Part shown: positions 62,704-64,000 of the stretch, piece after piece
How the letters are laid out: each line of letters begins with the position of its first letter
Numbering within the stretch: the stretch's first letter is position 1
Source of the DNA: Alcanivorax sp. 1008
Lineage (GTDB): Bacteria; Pseudomonadota; Gammaproteobacteria; Pseudomonadales; Alcanivoracaceae
Assembly: GCF_020667895.1 (NCBI RefSeq)
Contig: NZ_JAFMPS010000006.1
Coordinates: 1-64,000 of the forward strand
Direction: 5' to 3'
DNA length: 64,000 bases
Made by a program: the position numbers and the translations under genes
The notes under the pieces: model-generated
The model's input: the letters and a program-made list of their open reading frames with translations, nothing else
What the model was told of the DNA's origin: nothing
The model's database searches: none

Positions 62704-64000
62704 ATGACGGCCACACAGTTTCCGGAAATGCTGCATGACGCCGCCGGCGTACGCGAGCTGGATCGGCGGGCCATTGAGCAAGCCGGTATCGCCGGCGAGA
62801 CGCTAATGGTGCGGGCGGGGGAGGCGGCGTTTCGGCGGCTGCAGGAGCATTGGCCCCATTGCCAGTCGCCGGCGGTGATCTGTGGGGCAGGCAATAATGG
62901 CGGTGATGGCTATGTGGTGGCGTTGCTGGCGCAGAACGCCGGGCTGCACCCCCGGGTATATGCCACCGTGGCGATTGAGTTTCTGCGCGGCGATGCCCGC
63001 ACCATGGCAGAGCGGGCCCTGGCGGAGGGGGTCCCGGTGACCGTGTTGGCGGATGTGCTGCCGGACCTGTCAGGCCATGATCTGGTGGTCGATGGTCTGC
63101 TTGGTACCGGGCTGGCTGGTACGGTGCGACCGGCATTGGCGTCGCTGATCGGGCATATCAATGCCAGTGGCTTGCCGCTGTTGGCGCTGGATATTCCCTC
63201 CGGGCTGAGTGCGGATACTGGTGCGGTGCTGGGCGCCGCCCTGAGCGCCAATGTCACCACCACATTTGTTGGCATGAAGCGCGGCCTGCTAACGGGGGCC
63301 GGGCCGGCCCTCACCGGCCAGCTGTACTTCGAGGATTTGGCCATTCCAGAGTCGGTTCAGCTCTCCCTTGCCGCCGATTGCCGCATGGTGGATATGCATC
63401 AGCTGAGCAGGTTCTTGCCCCGTCGGCGCCGCGATGCCCATAAGGGTGATCATGGTCATGTGCTGGTGGTGGGGGGGGATTATGGTTACGCCGGTGCGGT
63501 GTTGCTGGCGGCGGAGGCGGCGGCCCGCAGTGGTGCCGGTCTGGTCAGTGTGGCAACGCGGCCAGAGCATGTTACTGCGCTGCTCGGGCGACGCCCGGAA
63601 ATCATGGTGCGCGGCGTTGAGCATGGCGATGATCTGGGTTCGTTGCTGAAGCGTGCAAGCGTGGTTGTTTGTGGTCCCGGTCTTGGTCAGGACGCGTGGG
63701 GCTTTGGCTTGCTTGGCAAGGTGCTGGAATGTGGCCTGCCGCTGGTGCTGGATGCGGACGCCCTCAATCTGATTGCCCAGCACCAGTTGCATTGGCAGGC
63801 GCCGGCGGTGTTGACGCCCCATCCCGGTGAAGCGGCGCGACTGCTGAACGCCGATGCCCGTGCCGTGCAGGCGGATCGCTTTGCCGCTGTGCATGAGCTG
63901 GCCTCACGCTACCAGTCCACGGTGCTGCTGAAAGGTGCGGGCACTCTGATTGCCTGTACCGACCAGCCGGTGGCACTGGTGCATGCGGGTAATCCGGGCA
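62704..64000 (+). CDS. nnr: Bifunctional NAD(P)H-hydrate repair enzyme, 3'-truncated by window
   Basis: At least 432 codons, open to the window end. The N-terminal epimerase domain has VICGAGNNGGDGYVVALLA; the C-terminal ADP-dependent dehydratase domain has KGDHGHVLVVGG, VCGPGLGQDAWG, LVLDADALNLI and LTPHPGEAARLL. The fused YjeF type repairs hydrated NAD(P)H. It starts with ATG 62704, 58 bases from the queG start; the tsaE gene that normally follows is outside the window. Confidence 0.96.
   Translation, partial: MTATQFPEMLHDAAGVRELDRRAIEQAGIAGETLMVRAGEAAFRRLQEHWPHCQSPAVICGAGNNGGDGYVVALLAQNAGLHPRVYATVAIEFLRGDARTMAERALAEGVPVTVLADVLPDLSGHDLVVDGLLGTGLAGTVRPALASLIGHINASGLPLLALDIPSGLSADTGAVLGAALSANVTTTFVGMKRGLLTGAGPALTGQLYFEDLAIPESVQLSLAADCRMVDMHQLSRFLPRRRRDAHKGDHGHVLVVGGDYGYAGAVLLAAEAAARSGAGLVSVATRPEHVTALLGRRPEIMVRGVEHGDDLGSLLKRASVVVCGPGLGQDAWGFGLLGKVLECGLPLVLDADALNLIAQHQLHWQAPAVLTPHPGEAARLLNADARAVQADRFAAVHELASRYQSTVLLKGAGTLIACTDQPVALVHAGNPG

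Overview
The window is about 64 kb of a gammaproteobacterial chromosome with Pseudomonas-like gene order, probably from a lipid- or hydrocarbon-using relative such as the Alcanivorax/Ketobacter/Marinobacter group (inference). Two observations support this. The string PA4958-like/fimX/serB/psd/rhdA/rsgA/orn, then queG-nnr after an interruption, matches the known Pseudomonas order. The left part is rich in lipid enzymes: an acyl-CoA desaturase, a GMC alcohol oxidase-type pair with an aldehyde dehydrogenase, a cytochrome P450 and a fatty acid hydroxylase-type protein. No rRNA, tRNA or CRISPR was seen.

Layout: 1-26 kb is mostly core and metabolic DNA. It holds radC end, rpmB-rpmG, desaturase, mutM, an envelope cluster (two small exported proteins and an 851-residue Ig-like lipoprotein), ggt, coaD, the GMC/Tat-subunit/ALDH operon with its divergent TetR regulator, acnA, a HAD phosphatase, a hydroxyacid dehydrogenase, yjdM, a metallo-beta-lactamase-fold enzyme followed by a Kunitz-domain lipoprotein, P450, a pilin-domain protein and an AraC/sterol-desaturase-type divergent pair.

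26-31.4 kb is a cassette array without an integrase (a CALIN). Five small, AT-richer minus-strand genes are separated by attC-like sites. One attC carries an IS3-family element with an internal orfB deletion, and its R'' core carries an IS110-family element. The IS110 left end folds on paper into a bridge-RNA-like series of three stem-loops. One loop is complementary to the attC core it landed in, and another repeats the element's own right end.

31.5-45 kb is core: efp-epmA/epmB (EF-P beta-lysylation), a PA4958-like protein with FimX (degenerate c-di-GMP signalling for type IV pili), serB, a membrane cyclase-like protein, psd, rhdA, rsgA, an SDR and orn. 45-61.3 kb is accessory DNA between orn and queG. 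It has hydrolases, an amidohydrolase-methyltransferase pair, an M48/YbjQ operon, LysE, an AraC/MpaB pair, MOSC, VF530 and an M19-like peptidase with an extra N-terminal domain. It ends in a second CALIN (57.7-61.3 kb) with the same 105-bp attC type and a 50-bp solo end of the same IS3 element. 61.6-64 kb returns to core with queG and the 5' part of nnr.

Many cassette genes have open reading frames that run back into the upstream attC. I moved those starts to the first codon after the site.
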